NCBI GenBank assembly: GCA_965218775.1
Contig: CBDCLS010000005.1
Location: forward strand, 1,550,001 to 1,614,000
DNA from: CAUZIZ01 sp965218775
Lineage (GTDB): Bacteria > Acidobacteriota > UBA6911 > RPQK01 > JAJDTT01
Length of the DNA stretch: 64,000 bases
Reading direction: 5' to 3'
Part shown: positions 17,010 to 26,725 of the stretch, piece by piece
Position numbering within the stretch: the first letter of the stretch is position 1
How the letters are laid out: every line of letters begins with the position of its first letter
Made by a program: the position numbers and the translations under genes
Notes under the pieces: generated by a model
The model's input: only the letters and a program-made list of their open reading frames with translations
Told to the model about the DNA's origin: nothing
Databases searched by the model: none

Positions 17010-19820
17010 ATGTCTGCTTCTCTGGCCACAACCTCTGATTTGCCCAATGATCGTGGCGATCGCGGCGGACCGTCCGACCCAATCAATCTGTCCCCCTACA
17101 GCCGTCCGCTGGTAACTCTGCTATTCGCCCTGGCGCTGGGCTGGGCAGCCTCTGTCTTCGGGGCAACCGAGACTCAGAATAGCTTTCGTCTCTCCCTGAT
17201 GCTCTCGGTCCCAATGCTGATCGCGGCCTGGTTCCTGGGTCGAAAGCCGTTTTCGGATCTACGTTTCTTGCCCGCGGCAGGCATTGGACTCTTACTACTC
17301 ACACGGATCACGATTGCGAGCTCACTGGAAGCTCCCGGACTCGCCATTCTCAGCTGTGGGTGGCTGGCCTTCTTCTTGACGCTACTGCTGGCAGCGGGCC
17401 CTCACGGGGATGAAAAACGGGTACTGCTGGTCCTGATACTGCTGGGAGTGGCCGAGGCGCTGGTCGGTCTGATTCAGTCGGTCGGAGGGTTGGACTATAT
17501 AGGAACCTACCATCGACAGCTAGGAAGAAGGGCCAGCGGTACGCTGATCAATCCGAACCACTTCGCCGCTTTGCTCAATATGACCCTCGGTCTAGCCCTA
17601 GGTGTGCTCTACGCCGGCTTTCACCGTCGTAGAGTTCGGCAAAATCCGGTCCGATCCGAAAAGTATGCCTGGGCCTGGAGCGTACTCTTGTGCTCCAGCT
17701 TTGTAGGACTAGGCGTCGTGGCTTCACTTTCCCGAAGCGGGTTGGTGACGTTGATCCTGATGATGATATTTGTCAGCTTGATCTGGGGTACTCGAGACAA
17801 TCAAAGAGATCTGAAACTGGGTCCCATTCTGCTGCTTCTTCTCGTCCTGGGCATGGGAGCATGGGTCGGCCTGGAGAGGCTCTTCTCCCGCTTTGAAACC
17901 ACCGGATCGAATGGGATGCAGCGCATTCTCATTTGTTGGGATACGCTGAAACTCATTGGGTCCGAGCCGATTCTAGGGGTCGGGCCAGGATTGTACAAGT
18001 GGCGCTTCCGCCCCTACCAGACTGTAGATACGGCACATCTCTATGCCTCAGCTCATAACGACTATCTACACAGTGCGGCCGAATGGGGGATCCCTTTGGC
18101 GCTACTCTTCTGGTGCTTCGTGATCTGGAGACTCTATCGGTCCACAAAGCTCTTTCTCGGTGAAAAAGAGCCCTGGAGAGCCGGACTATCTCTCGGATGT
18201 TCGGCAGCCATCCTCGCCCTCCTGCTGCACAGTTTCACCGATTCCAGTCTCCGGGTACCCCTGGTTCTCATGGTTTTCTGCTCTGTCCTGGCCATTTCCT
18301 GCTGCCAGGAGAAGCCCCTAACATGGCGCCGCCCGGCAGCGAATCTACTCTGGCGAGTGCCCCTGTCGATTCTGCTGATCCTGGCGGGCGGGCGGGTTTT
18401 CCAACACCTGGTCGTGGTCGAATCCGTAAGGACCGCCTCGAGTCCAGAACATCTGGAGCCGACACTGAAGTGGGACCCGGAGGCTGATCAGGCGGCCTTC
18501 CAGCTCGGGCGCCTCTATCGGGATCGGGTCGCCCACCAGGATCTGGGTCGAGCCTTGGAGTATCTTCAAAGGGCCGCAGAGCTAAATCCTCATTCCTGGG
18601 AGTACGGACTGGAACTGGCTCGATGTCTCGAACTGCTCAATCGGGACCTCGATGCCAGGCAGGAATACCAACGCACAATCTCGCTCAATCCACACAGCGC
18701 GCCCTATCAGTGGAGGTTCGCGAATTTCCTGCTGAGAGCGGACGACCGAGAGGCCTCACTCCAGCACCTGGCGCGGTCAGTTTCCTTGGATCCTGCTTAT
18801 CGGAAACCGCTTTTCGACTTGCTCCTCAGAATGGGAGCCAGCAGCAGAGAGGTGGAGCAGGTCTGGCCCCGAGATCAGCAGTCAAGAATCATTCTGGTGG
18901 AATCGGTTCTGAGAAAGACCCGGCTCTCTGACTCTGAACACTGGGTGGATCTGATAGACCGTTCCTGGAGCCAGGACCCGGAAGGGGTCCTCCTACCTAA
19001 ACTTTTGAGCCGGGCTCGCCAGCTGGGATCAGCCCCACTTTGGTTCGGATTCCTGGAGCAACGATTGGGGCGCGCTCTACGCGATCGATCTCCCCTAACA
19101 GTATCGGCAGCGGTTCCTTTTCTAGACTACCTCGTCGAGATAGGCAGAGTGAAAGAAGCACGGGAATACTGGCTTCTCCTGACTCGGAAAAATGCGCTGA
19201 TCGATTCCTCCTATCACCGGGGGGACAGCCTTGTCTGGAACGGAGACTTCGAGCTGCCACTCATCGACGGCGGGGGCTTCGACTGGAGAATCTACCCAAG
19301 CAGCGGAAACCTGATATCGATCTCGCCCGCGCCGGAAAGTTCTGGTGACGCCCTCAAACTGGATTTCGACGGAACCGAGAACCTCAACTTCAGTGGACTA
19401 CGTCAACTCGTGGCCATACCAGGCCCCGGACCCTACCGGCTCAATTATCGTGTTCGGGCTGAAGGCATCAGCACGGAAGAAGGGTTATACTTCGAGGTTA
19501 CCGACCATTCCGGCGAGAGAACTCTTGTCCGCACCCGTCAGATACTCAAGTCGGTCCCCTGGAGAACGGAATCCGCGGCATTTACAGTACCGCCGGGAGT
19601 TTCCAGTGTTTGGCTGCTCCTGAGAAGGAATCTCAGCCGCAGGATCGACAACCGGTTGCGGGGAAAACTGTGGCTGGACTTGGTACGCATTCAACCGGAG
19701 CATAGCTCCCTGGCCGATTCGCTTCCGATTGCCTCCGACTCGATCACCGCGTCCTCCTCAACTCACAGCGAGATACAACAAATCGCTGCGACCCCTCCCA
19801 CCAGCGAAGGATCCATCTAA
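17010..19820 (+). CDS. O-antigen ligase/polymerase with TPR and C-terminal beta-sandwich-like domain
   Basis: A 936-residue protein. Residues about 30-460 are a multi-helix Wzy_C-type membrane domain, with RRASGTLINPNHFAALLNM, GVGPGLYKWRF and SAHNDYLHSAAEWG, motifs of the O-antigen ligase family. TPR-like helices follow at about 480-640 (LGRALEYLQRAAELNPHSWE). From about 740 there is a beta-rich segment (VWNGDFELPLIDGGGFDW) like a carbohydrate-binding or jelly-roll module. ATG at 17010 is the first start outside the export gene; the open frame continues upstream only as an overlap. The stop codon TAA is part of the duplication of the repeat that follows. Confidence 0.85.
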   Translation: MSASLATTSDLPNDRGDRGGPSDPINLSPYSRPLVTLLFALALGWAASVFGATETQNSFRLSLMLSVPMLIAAWFLGRKPFSDLRFLPAAGIGLLLLTRITIASSLEAPGLAILSCGWLAFFLTLLLAAGPHGDEKRVLLVLILLGVAEALVGLIQSVGGLDYIGTYHRQLGRRASGTLINPNHFAALLNMTLGLALGVLYAGFHRRRVRQNPVRSEKYAWAWSVLLCSSFVGLGVVASLSRSGLVTLILMMIFVSLIWGTRDNQRDLKLGPILLLLLVLGMGAWVGLERLFSRFETTGSNGMQRILICWDTLKLIGSEPILGVGPGLYKWRFRPYQTVDTAHLYASAHNDYLHSAAEWGIPLALLFWCFVIWRLYRSTKLFLGEKEPWRAGLSLGCSAAILALLLHSFTDSSLRVPLVLMVFCSVLAISCCQEKPLTWRRPAANLLWRVPLSILLILAGGRVFQHLVVVESVRTASSPEHLEPTLKWDPEADQAAFQLGRLYRDRVAHQDLGRALEYLQRAAELNPHSWEYGLELARCLELLNRDLDARQEYQRTISLNPHSAPYQWRFANFLLRADDREASLQHLARSVSLDPAYRKPLFDLLLRMGASSREVEQVWPRDQQSRIILVESVLRKTRLSDSEHWVDLIDRSWSQDPEGVLLPKLLSRARQLGSAPLWFGFLEQRLGRALRDRSPLTVSAAVPFLDYLVEIGRVKEAREYWLLLTRKNALIDSSYHRGDSLVWNGDFELPLIDGGGFDWRIYPSSGNLISISPAPESSGDALKLDFDGTENLNFSGLRQLVAIPGPGPYRLNYRVRAEGISTEEGLYFEVTDHSGERTLVRTRQILKSVPWRTESAAFTVPPGVSSVWLLLRRNLSRRIDNRLRGKLWLDLVRIQPEHSSLADSLPIASDSITASSSTHSEIQQIAATPPTSEGSI

Positions 19821-19975
19821 CCCGGGTTTCTCCTCGCCAATCTTAGCGAGGCGGCGCAAGCGCCGTCCTGGCAAGGCTTGCGACCAGGCTCCCCTAGTCG
19901 TACTCGTGCGTTACGTTGAGGAGGCCGACCGGTCGCAGCGCATTTTGAGCGGATGATTGCGACGCCGTAGTAGAC
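19821..19975 (+). repeat. IS1380-related MITE-like repeat, degraded copy
   Basis: It begins CCCGGGTTTCTCCTCGCC right after CTAA, whose TAA is the stop codon of the preceding gene. It runs parallel to the complete 175-bp element at 44753-44927 up to the shared GTAGTAGAC. The right inverted repeat has decayed. It lies between the ligase and the MTHFR fusion gene, so the promoter of the latter must lie in or beside it. Confidence 0.75.
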
Positions 19976-20006
19976 TTTGGAGAACGTCGGATAAAGGAGT
20001 GAGAGC

Positions 20007-21863
20007 GTGAAGAAACCGTTTCTGGATGCCCTGCGCGAGGGTGGCCTGGTGGGCGATGGCGCCATGGGCAGTCTACTCTACGAGCGGGGAGTCTATATCA
20101 ATCGCAGCTTCGACCAAGTGAACCTGCTGCAGCCGGAGCTGGTGTACGGCATTCACCGAGACTATCTCCAGGCGGGTGCCCACCTGCTCGAATCGAACAC
20201 CTATGGTGCCAATCGAATTCGGCTGGAACAGCACGGATTGGCGGAGAAGACGGAGGAAATCAACGTTGCTGCCATGGATATCCTGAGACGAGCTGCTGAG
20301 GGAGCAGCCTACCTCGGGGGTTCCCTGGGGCCGACAGGCCTCGCTCCAGGAGAGATTCGACGTCGGGAGCGACAGGTACGGAACGCCTATGCTGAGCAGG
20401 CACGGCTACTGGTCGAAAGCGGAGCCGACGTCATCCTGATCGAGAGCTTCAGGGAGGCTAAAGAGCTGCGACTGGCCGTAGAGAGCGCGCGGTCTGAGGT
20501 TGAGGTGCCCATCGTTGCCCAGTTCGGCGTCGAAGACGACGGCAAACTTCGGGACGGTACCGAACCGGGAAGTCTGGCAGGCGAGCTGGCACTTTGGGGG
20601 GCTGACGTGGTCGGAGCCAACTGCAACGGACCGTCAGTCATTTTCGAGGCCGTAAGCCAGATGGTCAACGCCGACATCCTGGTTTGTGCCTTCCCCAATG
20701 CGGGCCATCCCCATACGGTGGAAGATCGCCTTTTCTACCTGGCAACACCCGAAAACTTCGGCGTCTTTGCACGACGATTGTACAAGGCAGGGGTTCACCT
20801 CGTGGGTGGCTGCTGCGGCACCGGTCCCAGCCACATTATTCGGGTCGGCGCGGCCGCCCGGATGGTCTCACCTCGCTCCACAATCAGAGCCAGAGAGGTG
20901 CAGGAGGAATCTGCTAGGGTGGAACCCGTCCCCGTCCCCGAGCGCTCGCACTTCGGATCCAATCTGGGAAAACGTTTTCTCATAAGTGTGGAGGTCAATC
21001 CCGGTCCGGGGCTTTCGACGGAACAGCAGATAGACGTGGCGTGCAGGCTCACCTCTACTGGCGCAGACGTCATCAACATCTCCGATGGCCCCCGTGCCAC
21101 GGCACGGATGACCAATCTGGTTCTGGCTCACCAAATGCAAAGCAAGCTAGGCATAGAGACGCTTCTACACGTGTGCTGCCGAGACCGAAATCTCCTGGGT
21201 CTACAGGCTTCGGTCCTGGGCTACCATGTCCTGGGCATCCGCAACCTCGTAGTCATCACCGGTGATCCACCCAAAGTCGGTGATTATCCGGATGCGAGTG
21301 CCGTGTACGACCTCGATTCGATCGGCCTACTGACCATGATCGACGGCTTCAACCACGGTGTGGACCCGACGGGCAAACCTCTAGGTGACCAGACCGCCTT
21401 CGTGCTGGCAACCGGAGTGGAACCGGCTGCGAGCGACTTCGAACGAGAAATGGTTCGGGTGCGCCAGAAGGTGGACGCGGGCGCCAACCTCATCATGACC
21501 CAACCGATCTACAATCCTTCTCATCTGGACCGCTTTCTCGACGCCTCCGCGGACCTCGAAGTGCCGGTGCTAGTGGGGATCCTTCCCCTGGCCAGCTACC
21601 GAAATGCGGAGTTCATTCACAACAACATCCCCGGGATGTCGATCCCCGAAGAGATCCGCGAGCACATGCGCAAGGCGGGAAAGGGCTCAACCGCTCGCAA
21701 GGCGGGAGTCGAGATCGCCACCGAGTCCCTGATGGGCGTACGTGACCGCGTCGCGGGAGCCTACATCATGCCGCCGCTGGGCCGCTATGAGATGGCGACC
21801 CAGATCATCGAGGCAGTGGGCGAGGATCGGAGCATCGCCGCGTCCGTCCCTGGCCGGGTGTAG
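20007..21863 (+). CDS. Bifunctional homocysteine S-methyltransferase / methylenetetrahydrofolate reductase
   Basis: A 618-residue fusion. The N-terminal methyltransferase (about 1-290) has the zinc cysteines in GANCNGPS (about 204) and GGCCGTGP (about 270). The C-terminal domain (about 320-610) is an MTHFR-like FAD barrel, with SVEVNPGPG, NISDGPRATARM and VITGDPPKVGDYPDA. It should make methyltetrahydrofolate and methylate homocysteine to methionine in the cytosol, like YitJ-type enzymes. GTG at 20007 is supported by AAAGGAG eight bases upstream. It stands alone, with no methionine-pathway neighbours. Confidence 0.93.
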   Translation: MKKPFLDALREGGLVGDGAMGSLLYERGVYINRSFDQVNLLQPELVYGIHRDYLQAGAHLLESNTYGANRIRLEQHGLAEKTEEINVAAMDILRRAAEGAAYLGGSLGPTGLAPGEIRRRERQVRNAYAEQARLLVESGADVILIESFREAKELRLAVESARSEVEVPIVAQFGVEDDGKLRDGTEPGSLAGELALWGADVVGANCNGPSVIFEAVSQMVNADILVCAFPNAGHPHTVEDRLFYLATPENFGVFARRLYKAGVHLVGGCCGTGPSHIIRVGAAARMVSPRSTIRAREVQEESARVEPVPVPERSHFGSNLGKRFLISVEVNPGPGLSTEQQIDVACRLTSTGADVINISDGPRATARMTNLVLAHQMQSKLGIETLLHVCCRDRNLLGLQASVLGYHVLGIRNLVVITGDPPKVGDYPDASAVYDLDSIGLLTMIDGFNHGVDPTGKPLGDQTAFVLATGVEPAASDFEREMVRVRQKVDAGANLIMTQPIYNPSHLDRFLDASADLEVPVLVGILPLASYRNAEFIHNNIPGMSIPEEIREHMRKAGKGSTARKAGVEIATESLMGVRDRVAGAYIMPPLGRYEMATQIIEAVGEDRSIAASVPGRV

Positions 21864-21961
21864 GGCAAAGCCCAATCACTGCTTTCAGGTGTGGAGCCTG
21901 GCTTGTAGAATGGATGCTTCGATCTGAACGGCCACGGTACCGAATCTCCAAGGAAAGCGTC

Positions 21962-23635
21962 ATGGCGAGGAAACTGAATCGAAGGGAGTTCCAACGAAAT
22001 GTTGGAGCGCTGACTCTGGCTGGGACCAGCGTTGCCGCGGGCCAGTCTCCTGGTAAGAAACAAGAACGGCTCTCACTGCCTCCCCTGTTCTATAACAACG
22101 ATGGTAGTTTCCTTCTCTATTCCACTCCGCCTATGGGGGCGGAGGACTTCGTCTATGAAGCCGTTGGACGTTTTGTTGGGACCCAGATCGGTGCCGTGGT
22201 CTGTCACATGTTCGGGTTCGGCGATGCTGTTCCCCTCTTTCCGACCGAGGTACCCGATGCTGCGGGCGTTGACAGCGAAAGCTTCCACTATGTCAGTGAG
22301 TGGCGCCAACAGACTTGTATTCGCGGCCTCCTGGATCAGGGCATCGATCCCTGGCAGTTGGCATTGGAGCGGGCTCACGAGGCTGGACTTCAATATTGGG
22401 CCGGCTTACGTTTCAACGATCTACACGGTCCCCGCTTTCAGTGGGTGAGCCGTTTCCGCCTCGCTCACCCTGAGTACGAGTTGGGCGACAGCTGCGGTTC
22501 AGGTGTGCACGGCCCCGGAAGCGTCTATGGCGAGAAGTGTGTCGGCCTCAACTTCGCTTTACCTCAGGTCCGCGCGCACCGTTTGAGGCTGGTCGAGGAG
22601 GTGTGCACCCGCTACGACGTCGAGGGCTTCGAGTGGGACCTCTTACGCGAGCCCGGTCACTACTTTCCGGATATCGAGAAGGGGCGATCCATCCTGACCG
22701 AGTATTTGAGGGAGGCCCGAACGATGCTCAATCGGATCGGCGCCGATCGAGGCCGGCCCCTGGGATTTGGAATTCGGGTTCCAGCAACTCTGGAAAAGTG
22801 CGATCAGATCGGGCTGGAGCTGAAGACCTGGATCCAGGAGGGATTGATCGACTACGTCTCTCCCGGGGTCCATTGGGATACGGCTACCGGGATGCCCTTC
22901 GATGACTTCGTGAGCATGGCCCAGGGAACGTCCTGCCGAGTCCTGGCCTGCACGTCGGAGCAGGTCGGGCCCGGCTACCATCGACGTCCACCCGCCTCGG
23001 TGCTGAGAGCAGGTGCATCCAACGCCTGGCAGCAGGGGGTCGACGGGATCTATGTCTTCAACTTTCACCACCACATCGGCCATAACCTGAAGCAGGCTGA
23101 GGTGGCGTTCGGGGAGCTGGGCGATCCCGGAACGCTCGAGCTCAAGGACAAGCTCTACGTGGAGACAGGCTGCTTTGACTGTCTCAAGAAGTATCCCCGC
23201 GGCAGCGATGTCTTCCAGGCTTTCGACCATCAGCTGCCCGAGCCCTTGGTGGAAGGCGGCCGAAAGACGGTCGAGATCCTGGTGGCAGACGATCTTATGA
23301 TGGCCCGCCGGAGGGGTATGATCCAGGAACTCGTCTTGAAGCTGATCATGGTAGGGTTGACTCCAGAGGATCTTCTGGACTTGAGCCTCAATGGACAACA
23401 GCTCCCCGATCATCCTCAACTGGAGATCCCCCTGGACCGGGTAGGCCCCGGACCACTTGAGTACCAGGGCAACTTCATTCTGTCCTACGATTTGAAGAAC
23501 GGCGACTGGATCCGCCAGGGCTCCAACCGGCTGGAGGCGGTCCTCAGAAGGCGCAACCCGAAGATCGGGATCGAACTGATCCTCCACAGCCTGGAGCTGA
23601 GCCTCAAATACCGCACCCTCCCCACCCGAGTCTGA
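21962..23635 (+). CDS. Secreted TIM-barrel-like protein of unknown function (paralogue of 62527)
   Basis: 557 residues from ATG 21962, which has AAGGAAAG upstream. The N-terminus NRREFQRNVGALTLAG ends in a small-residue stretch and resembles a signal peptide, possibly Tat-like though only NRREF is present. The central part looks like a glycosidase-type barrel: YDVEGFEWDLLREPGHYF (acidic residues at a strand end), GFGIRVPATLEKC and DGIYVFNFHHH. It shares the order RYDV-GFE-D, R-RVP and LK-WI with the protein at the right edge, so the two are paralogues. A glycoside-hydrolase role is likely but not shown. Confidence 0.7.
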   Translation: MARKLNRREFQRNVGALTLAGTSVAAGQSPGKKQERLSLPPLFYNNDGSFLLYSTPPMGAEDFVYEAVGRFVGTQIGAVVCHMFGFGDAVPLFPTEVPDAAGVDSESFHYVSEWRQQTCIRGLLDQGIDPWQLALERAHEAGLQYWAGLRFNDLHGPRFQWVSRFRLAHPEYELGDSCGSGVHGPGSVYGEKCVGLNFALPQVRAHRLRLVEEVCTRYDVEGFEWDLLREPGHYFPDIEKGRSILTEYLREARTMLNRIGADRGRPLGFGIRVPATLEKCDQIGLELKTWIQEGLIDYVSPGVHWDTATGMPFDDFVSMAQGTSCRVLACTSEQVGPGYHRRPPASVLRAGASNAWQQGVDGIYVFNFHHHIGHNLKQAEVAFGELGDPGTLELKDKLYVETGCFDCLKKYPRGSDVFQAFDHQLPEPLVEGGRKTVEILVADDLMMARRRGMIQELVLKLIMVGLTPEDLLDLSLNGQQLPDHPQLEIPLDRVGPGPLEYQGNFILSYDLKNGDWIRQGSNRLEAVLRRRNPKIGIELILHSLELSLKYRTLPTRV

Positions 23636-24061
23636 TCCGCGGTTCCAAGGCCCTCCTTCGCGCTTGTAGGCAACCATCGCCCCCCTGTGCCCCGCTTCAG
23701 CCAGCAGGGGACAGACTGCTTCTGTTGAACAGGCGCCCCGGCTGCTCTGTTGAGCGGGCGACCACCTCCCAGCTGGCATACCTGGACGTGAAGGAACAGA
23801 TACTAAGCTGAAACTTCATTTGCAGGAGTAGCTTTGGCCTCCAGGCCGAAGTCTTATTCTTCTGAGCCTTTGGCTCGGACGGCGGCCTGGAGGCCACCGC
23901 TACGCCGGACCCGAAGTTTCGTTCTCGAATGGGGCAGCACCGCTGGGGGGACACTGAGGTGAAACTGAGAGATCAAGAAATAGGGTCAACTGCTGATCGG
24001 GGAGGTAGAAACAGGGAAGTTTGTTGTAGAATCTCGGAGTTCGAATGAGGAGACCATCTTG
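23636..24061. other. Intergenic spacer containing repeat copy B
   Basis: This 426-bp stretch between two + strand genes holds the inverted copy of the palindromic repeat at 23807-23929. The rest shows no convincing reading frame or RNA structure. A GAGGAGA ribosome-binding site for the next gene lies at its right end. Confidence 0.6.
23807..23929 (-). repeat. Dispersed palindromic repeat, copy B
   Basis: Nearly exact reverse complement of 2000-2128, including the GGCCTCCAGGCCG/CGGCCTGGAGGCC inverted pair and the flanks GAAACTTC and TTCGTTCTCGAAT. The two copies lie 21.7 kb apart in opposite orientation. Confidence 0.88.
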
Positions 24062-25060
24062 ATGCGAAAGCTTCATCTGTTCTTGATTGCAGGCATAGCG
24101 TTCCTCGGTCTGTTGGTCACAGGGGCCTGCGGAGGGGACGACAATTTTTCGGGCGGGCAGAAACGCCTTAAGATCGCGGGCGTGTTCTTGCAAGAGGACC
24201 AGTTCTTCCGTTTGATCCAATTTGGCATGAAGGATGCCGCTGCCCAGGCGGGCGCGGAGCTGCTACTGGCTAGTAGTGATGGCAAACTCGACAAAGAGAT
24301 CCAACTCGTCAACACCTACATCGCCCGCCAGGTGGACGCTATCGTGCTGTCTCCTCTGAGTAAGACCGCGTCGGTCACCGCCCTTAATCGCGCTCGGGAC
24401 GCAGGGATCAAGGTCGTCACCTACAACTCCACGGTCGAGGGCGGGGTGCCGATTTCGTTCATCGAGAGTGACCAGTCCAATCTGGGTTCGCAGACTGGAA
24501 AGGTCGCGCGAGGCTACATCGAGGAACGACTGGGGGGAAAGGCCAAGATCGCGATTCTTGCCTTCAAGTCGATCCTTCCAGAGCAGAGTGATGCCCGAAC
24601 CGGCGGCTTCAAAGGCGCGATCTCCGATCTACCCGATGCCGAGATTGTTGCCGAGCAGGACGCCTGGCTTCCAGAAATGGCCATCAGAAAAGTGGGCGAC
24701 ATCCTGACGGCCAACCCCGAAATCAATCTGATCTGGTCGGCTAACGAGGGTGGCACTGTAGGGGCCGTGATGGCAGTTAAGAATGCCGGACAGGGAGGGC
24801 GGATTGCGGTCTTCGGCACCGACGTAAGCGAGCAGCTTGCCGGTTTTCTGCTTTCCGACGATCAGATCCTGCACGCCATCACCGGTCAAAGGCCCTTCGA
24901 GATCGGCTCCCAGGCGGTAGACGCCGCCATCGGCGCCATTAACGAGGAACCAGTCGATGAACAGGTCTCCATGTCTGGAGTGCTGCTGACTCGCCAGAAT
25001 CCCGAGGCCGTCCAAGCCTTCCGGAAGAGGCTAAAAGAGCTCATTGCGAAGGGAAACTAG
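24062..25060 (+). CDS. Periplasmic sugar-binding lipoprotein (Peripla_BP_4 type)
   Basis: A 332-residue substrate-binding protein. A lipoprotein signal ends at LVTGAC (Cys 23). The body follows the ribose/autoinducer-2 binding fold: IQFGMKDAAAQAGAELLLA, ARQVDAIVLSPLSKTA, GIKVVTYNSTVEGG, and IWSANEGGTVGAV in the second lobe. It should bind a sugar or cyclitol outside the inner membrane for an ABC transporter, but no permease or ATPase lies next to it. ATG 24062 follows GAGGAGA. Neighbouring secreted glycan-related proteins suggest a carbohydrate-use locus. Confidence 0.9.
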   Translation: MRKLHLFLIAGIAFLGLLVTGACGGDDNFSGGQKRLKIAGVFLQEDQFFRLIQFGMKDAAAQAGAELLLASSDGKLDKEIQLVNTYIARQVDAIVLSPLSKTASVTALNRARDAGIKVVTYNSTVEGGVPISFIESDQSNLGSQTGKVARGYIEERLGGKAKIAILAFKSILPEQSDARTGGFKGAISDLPDAEIVAEQDAWLPEMAIRKVGDILTANPEINLIWSANEGGTVGAVMAVKNAGQGGRIAVFGTDVSEQLAGFLLSDDQILHAITGQRPFEIGSQAVDAAIGAINEEPVDEQVSMSGVLLTRQNPEAVQAFRKRLKELIAKGN

Positions 25061-25062
25061 TA

Positions 25063-25100
25063 CGCGTCGGGCACGGGCAAAGGCAAGGGAGGACGCTTAA
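25063..25100 (+). repeat. GGGCAC/GGGCAA repeat with GACGCTTAACACG tail
   Basis: A short low-complexity run (GTCGGGCACGGGCAAAGGCA, then AGGGAGG) followed by GACGCTTAACACG. The same type of sequence occurs in inverted pairs near 39680/40000 and 52040/52115. No function is evident. Confidence 0.6.
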
Positions 25101-25130
25101 CACGTTCCCCAAAACTGAGGAGAGAAACAA

Positions 25131-26702
25131 GTGAGAAAAACTGACTGCTTTCTGGGAGCCGTGGTGTGGGGTTTTGCTGTAATCCAAGCCTTCGGGGCCG
25201 CGGCCTTGGATATCGGGACCCAGAAGCAGCTCTTCATCGACGACTACATTGTTGAGTCCATGGAGCCCCGGGTCTATCGCCTCATGAACCAACCACAGAA
25301 GTACCACGACAACCCGGTAATCCGACTGGATACGGACTGGGAGCATAAAGGAGGCCTGTCCCATGGAGGCGATGTCGGACAGATCTTCTACGACCCGGAT
25401 CGGAAGCTCTACCGATTCTACGACCTGATGGTGAACTGGGATTGGTCCGAGCGCTGGGTTTTCTATGCTGAGTCCAAGGACGGCATCCACTGGGTGAAGC
25501 CCAAGCTGGGACAGGTCAAATACCTGGGCTACGATACAAACTTCATCAGTTTCCCGTTCGACGCCAAGGCTCACAGCAACGCCATCTTCCGAGATCCCGC
25601 GGCCAAGAAAGAGGCCGAGCGCTACAAGATGCTCTATATGCAAGAGCGCAATGGGAAGGTGTCGATGTATCCAGGCTACTCTTCGGACGGCCTCAACTGG
25701 AAGGCCTACGAAGTGGACCGTCCCGCGGTTCCCTACTGGAGCGATACCAACAACAATCTTCTTTGGGATGCCAAGCGGAAGCGTTACGTTCTCTATCTGC
25801 GCACCTTCAACAAGCTGAACCGGTGGATGGACCCTGGACCCATCTACCCGGAAGATGCGCGGACACGGACAGCCTCATTCGCCACCAGTAGCGATTTTCT
25901 CAGTTGGGACAGCCCTCCAGCCATCAGGGACGCGGACGACCGATTCCTCAGCTTTCACGCCGACGAAAAGGACCGAGTCGGGAGCCGTGACTTCTATACC
26001 CTTGAAGTTCTGCCCTACGCCGGAGGTTATGTGGGCTTCACCTCCGTCTATCACAATATGTTCGGTGTGGCTCCTGCGGCCATGGATGCTGGCAAGGCCC
26101 AGTCTCCGTGGATGGATCAGATGGACATACAGCTGCTCTGGAGCCGGGACGCGGTGAAGTTCGAGAGGGTGGGCGAAAGACGGGTCTTCATCCCCAACGG
26201 ACCTGCCGGGAGTTGGGATGAGAATCTCGTCTATGCTGTTCACAACGGCATCGTGCGCGAGGACCGGGGCGAGGTCTGGATCTACTACGAGGGATTCAGT
26301 GGCCACCACTGGTTCTATCACCGGCAGGAACACCAGCGGGGCCAGGTGGGGTTAGCCATCCTCCGGCTGGATGGTTTCGTCTCTGTCACTGGGCAAGGGG
26401 CAATTACGACGCGACCTCTGACCTTTCAGGGCAACGTGCTCAGAATCAACGCCACCGGAGTGGACAAATACGTTGGACCAGGCTACGGCACGGTGCGGGT
26501 CGAAATCCTCGATGCCAAGACAGGGGCCCCGATCCCGGGCTTCGACGAGAAGAGCTCGGATCCCTTCGGAGATGATGGGCTCGACCACACTGCGTCCTGG
26601 AAGGGACAGACCGATGTGGCTGCTCTCCAGGGCAAAACGGTTCAGCTGAAATTCCATCTGGACAAGGCCAAGCTTTTTGCCTTCCAGTTCGGCCAGAAGT
26701 GA
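25131..26702 (+). CDS. Secreted beta-propeller protein, GH32/GH43-like
   Basis: A 523-residue exported protein with signal peptide CFLGAVVWGFAVIQAFGAAA. The body has repeated Trp/Tyr/Asp-rich strands such as QLFIDDYIVE, RFYDLMVNWDW, FYAESKDGIHW and YSSDGLNWKAYEVD. These resemble the five-bladed propeller of GH32/43-type enzymes and their many uncharacterised relatives in Planctomycetes and Acidobacteria. The GTG start at 25131 is preceded by GAGGAGAG. The C-terminal about 120 residues look like a separate beta domain. Activity on plant or algal glycans is plausible; the catalytic residues cannot be assigned with confidence. Confidence 0.72.
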   Translation: MRKTDCFLGAVVWGFAVIQAFGAAALDIGTQKQLFIDDYIVESMEPRVYRLMNQPQKYHDNPVIRLDTDWEHKGGLSHGGDVGQIFYDPDRKLYRFYDLMVNWDWSERWVFYAESKDGIHWVKPKLGQVKYLGYDTNFISFPFDAKAHSNAIFRDPAAKKEAERYKMLYMQERNGKVSMYPGYSSDGLNWKAYEVDRPAVPYWSDTNNNLLWDAKRKRYVLYLRTFNKLNRWMDPGPIYPEDARTRTASFATSSDFLSWDSPPAIRDADDRFLSFHADEKDRVGSRDFYTLEVLPYAGGYVGFTSVYHNMFGVAPAAMDAGKAQSPWMDQMDIQLLWSRDAVKFERVGERRVFIPNGPAGSWDENLVYAVHNGIVREDRGEVWIYYEGFSGHHWFYHRQEHQRGQVGLAILRLDGFVSVTGQGAITTRPLTFQGNVLRINATGVDKYVGPGYGTVRVEILDAKTGAPIPGFDEKSSDPFGDDGLDHTASWKGQTDVAALQGKTVQLKFHLDKAKLFAFQFGQK

Positions 26703-26725
26703 GCTTGGCAGCGCAAGACGCGGAT

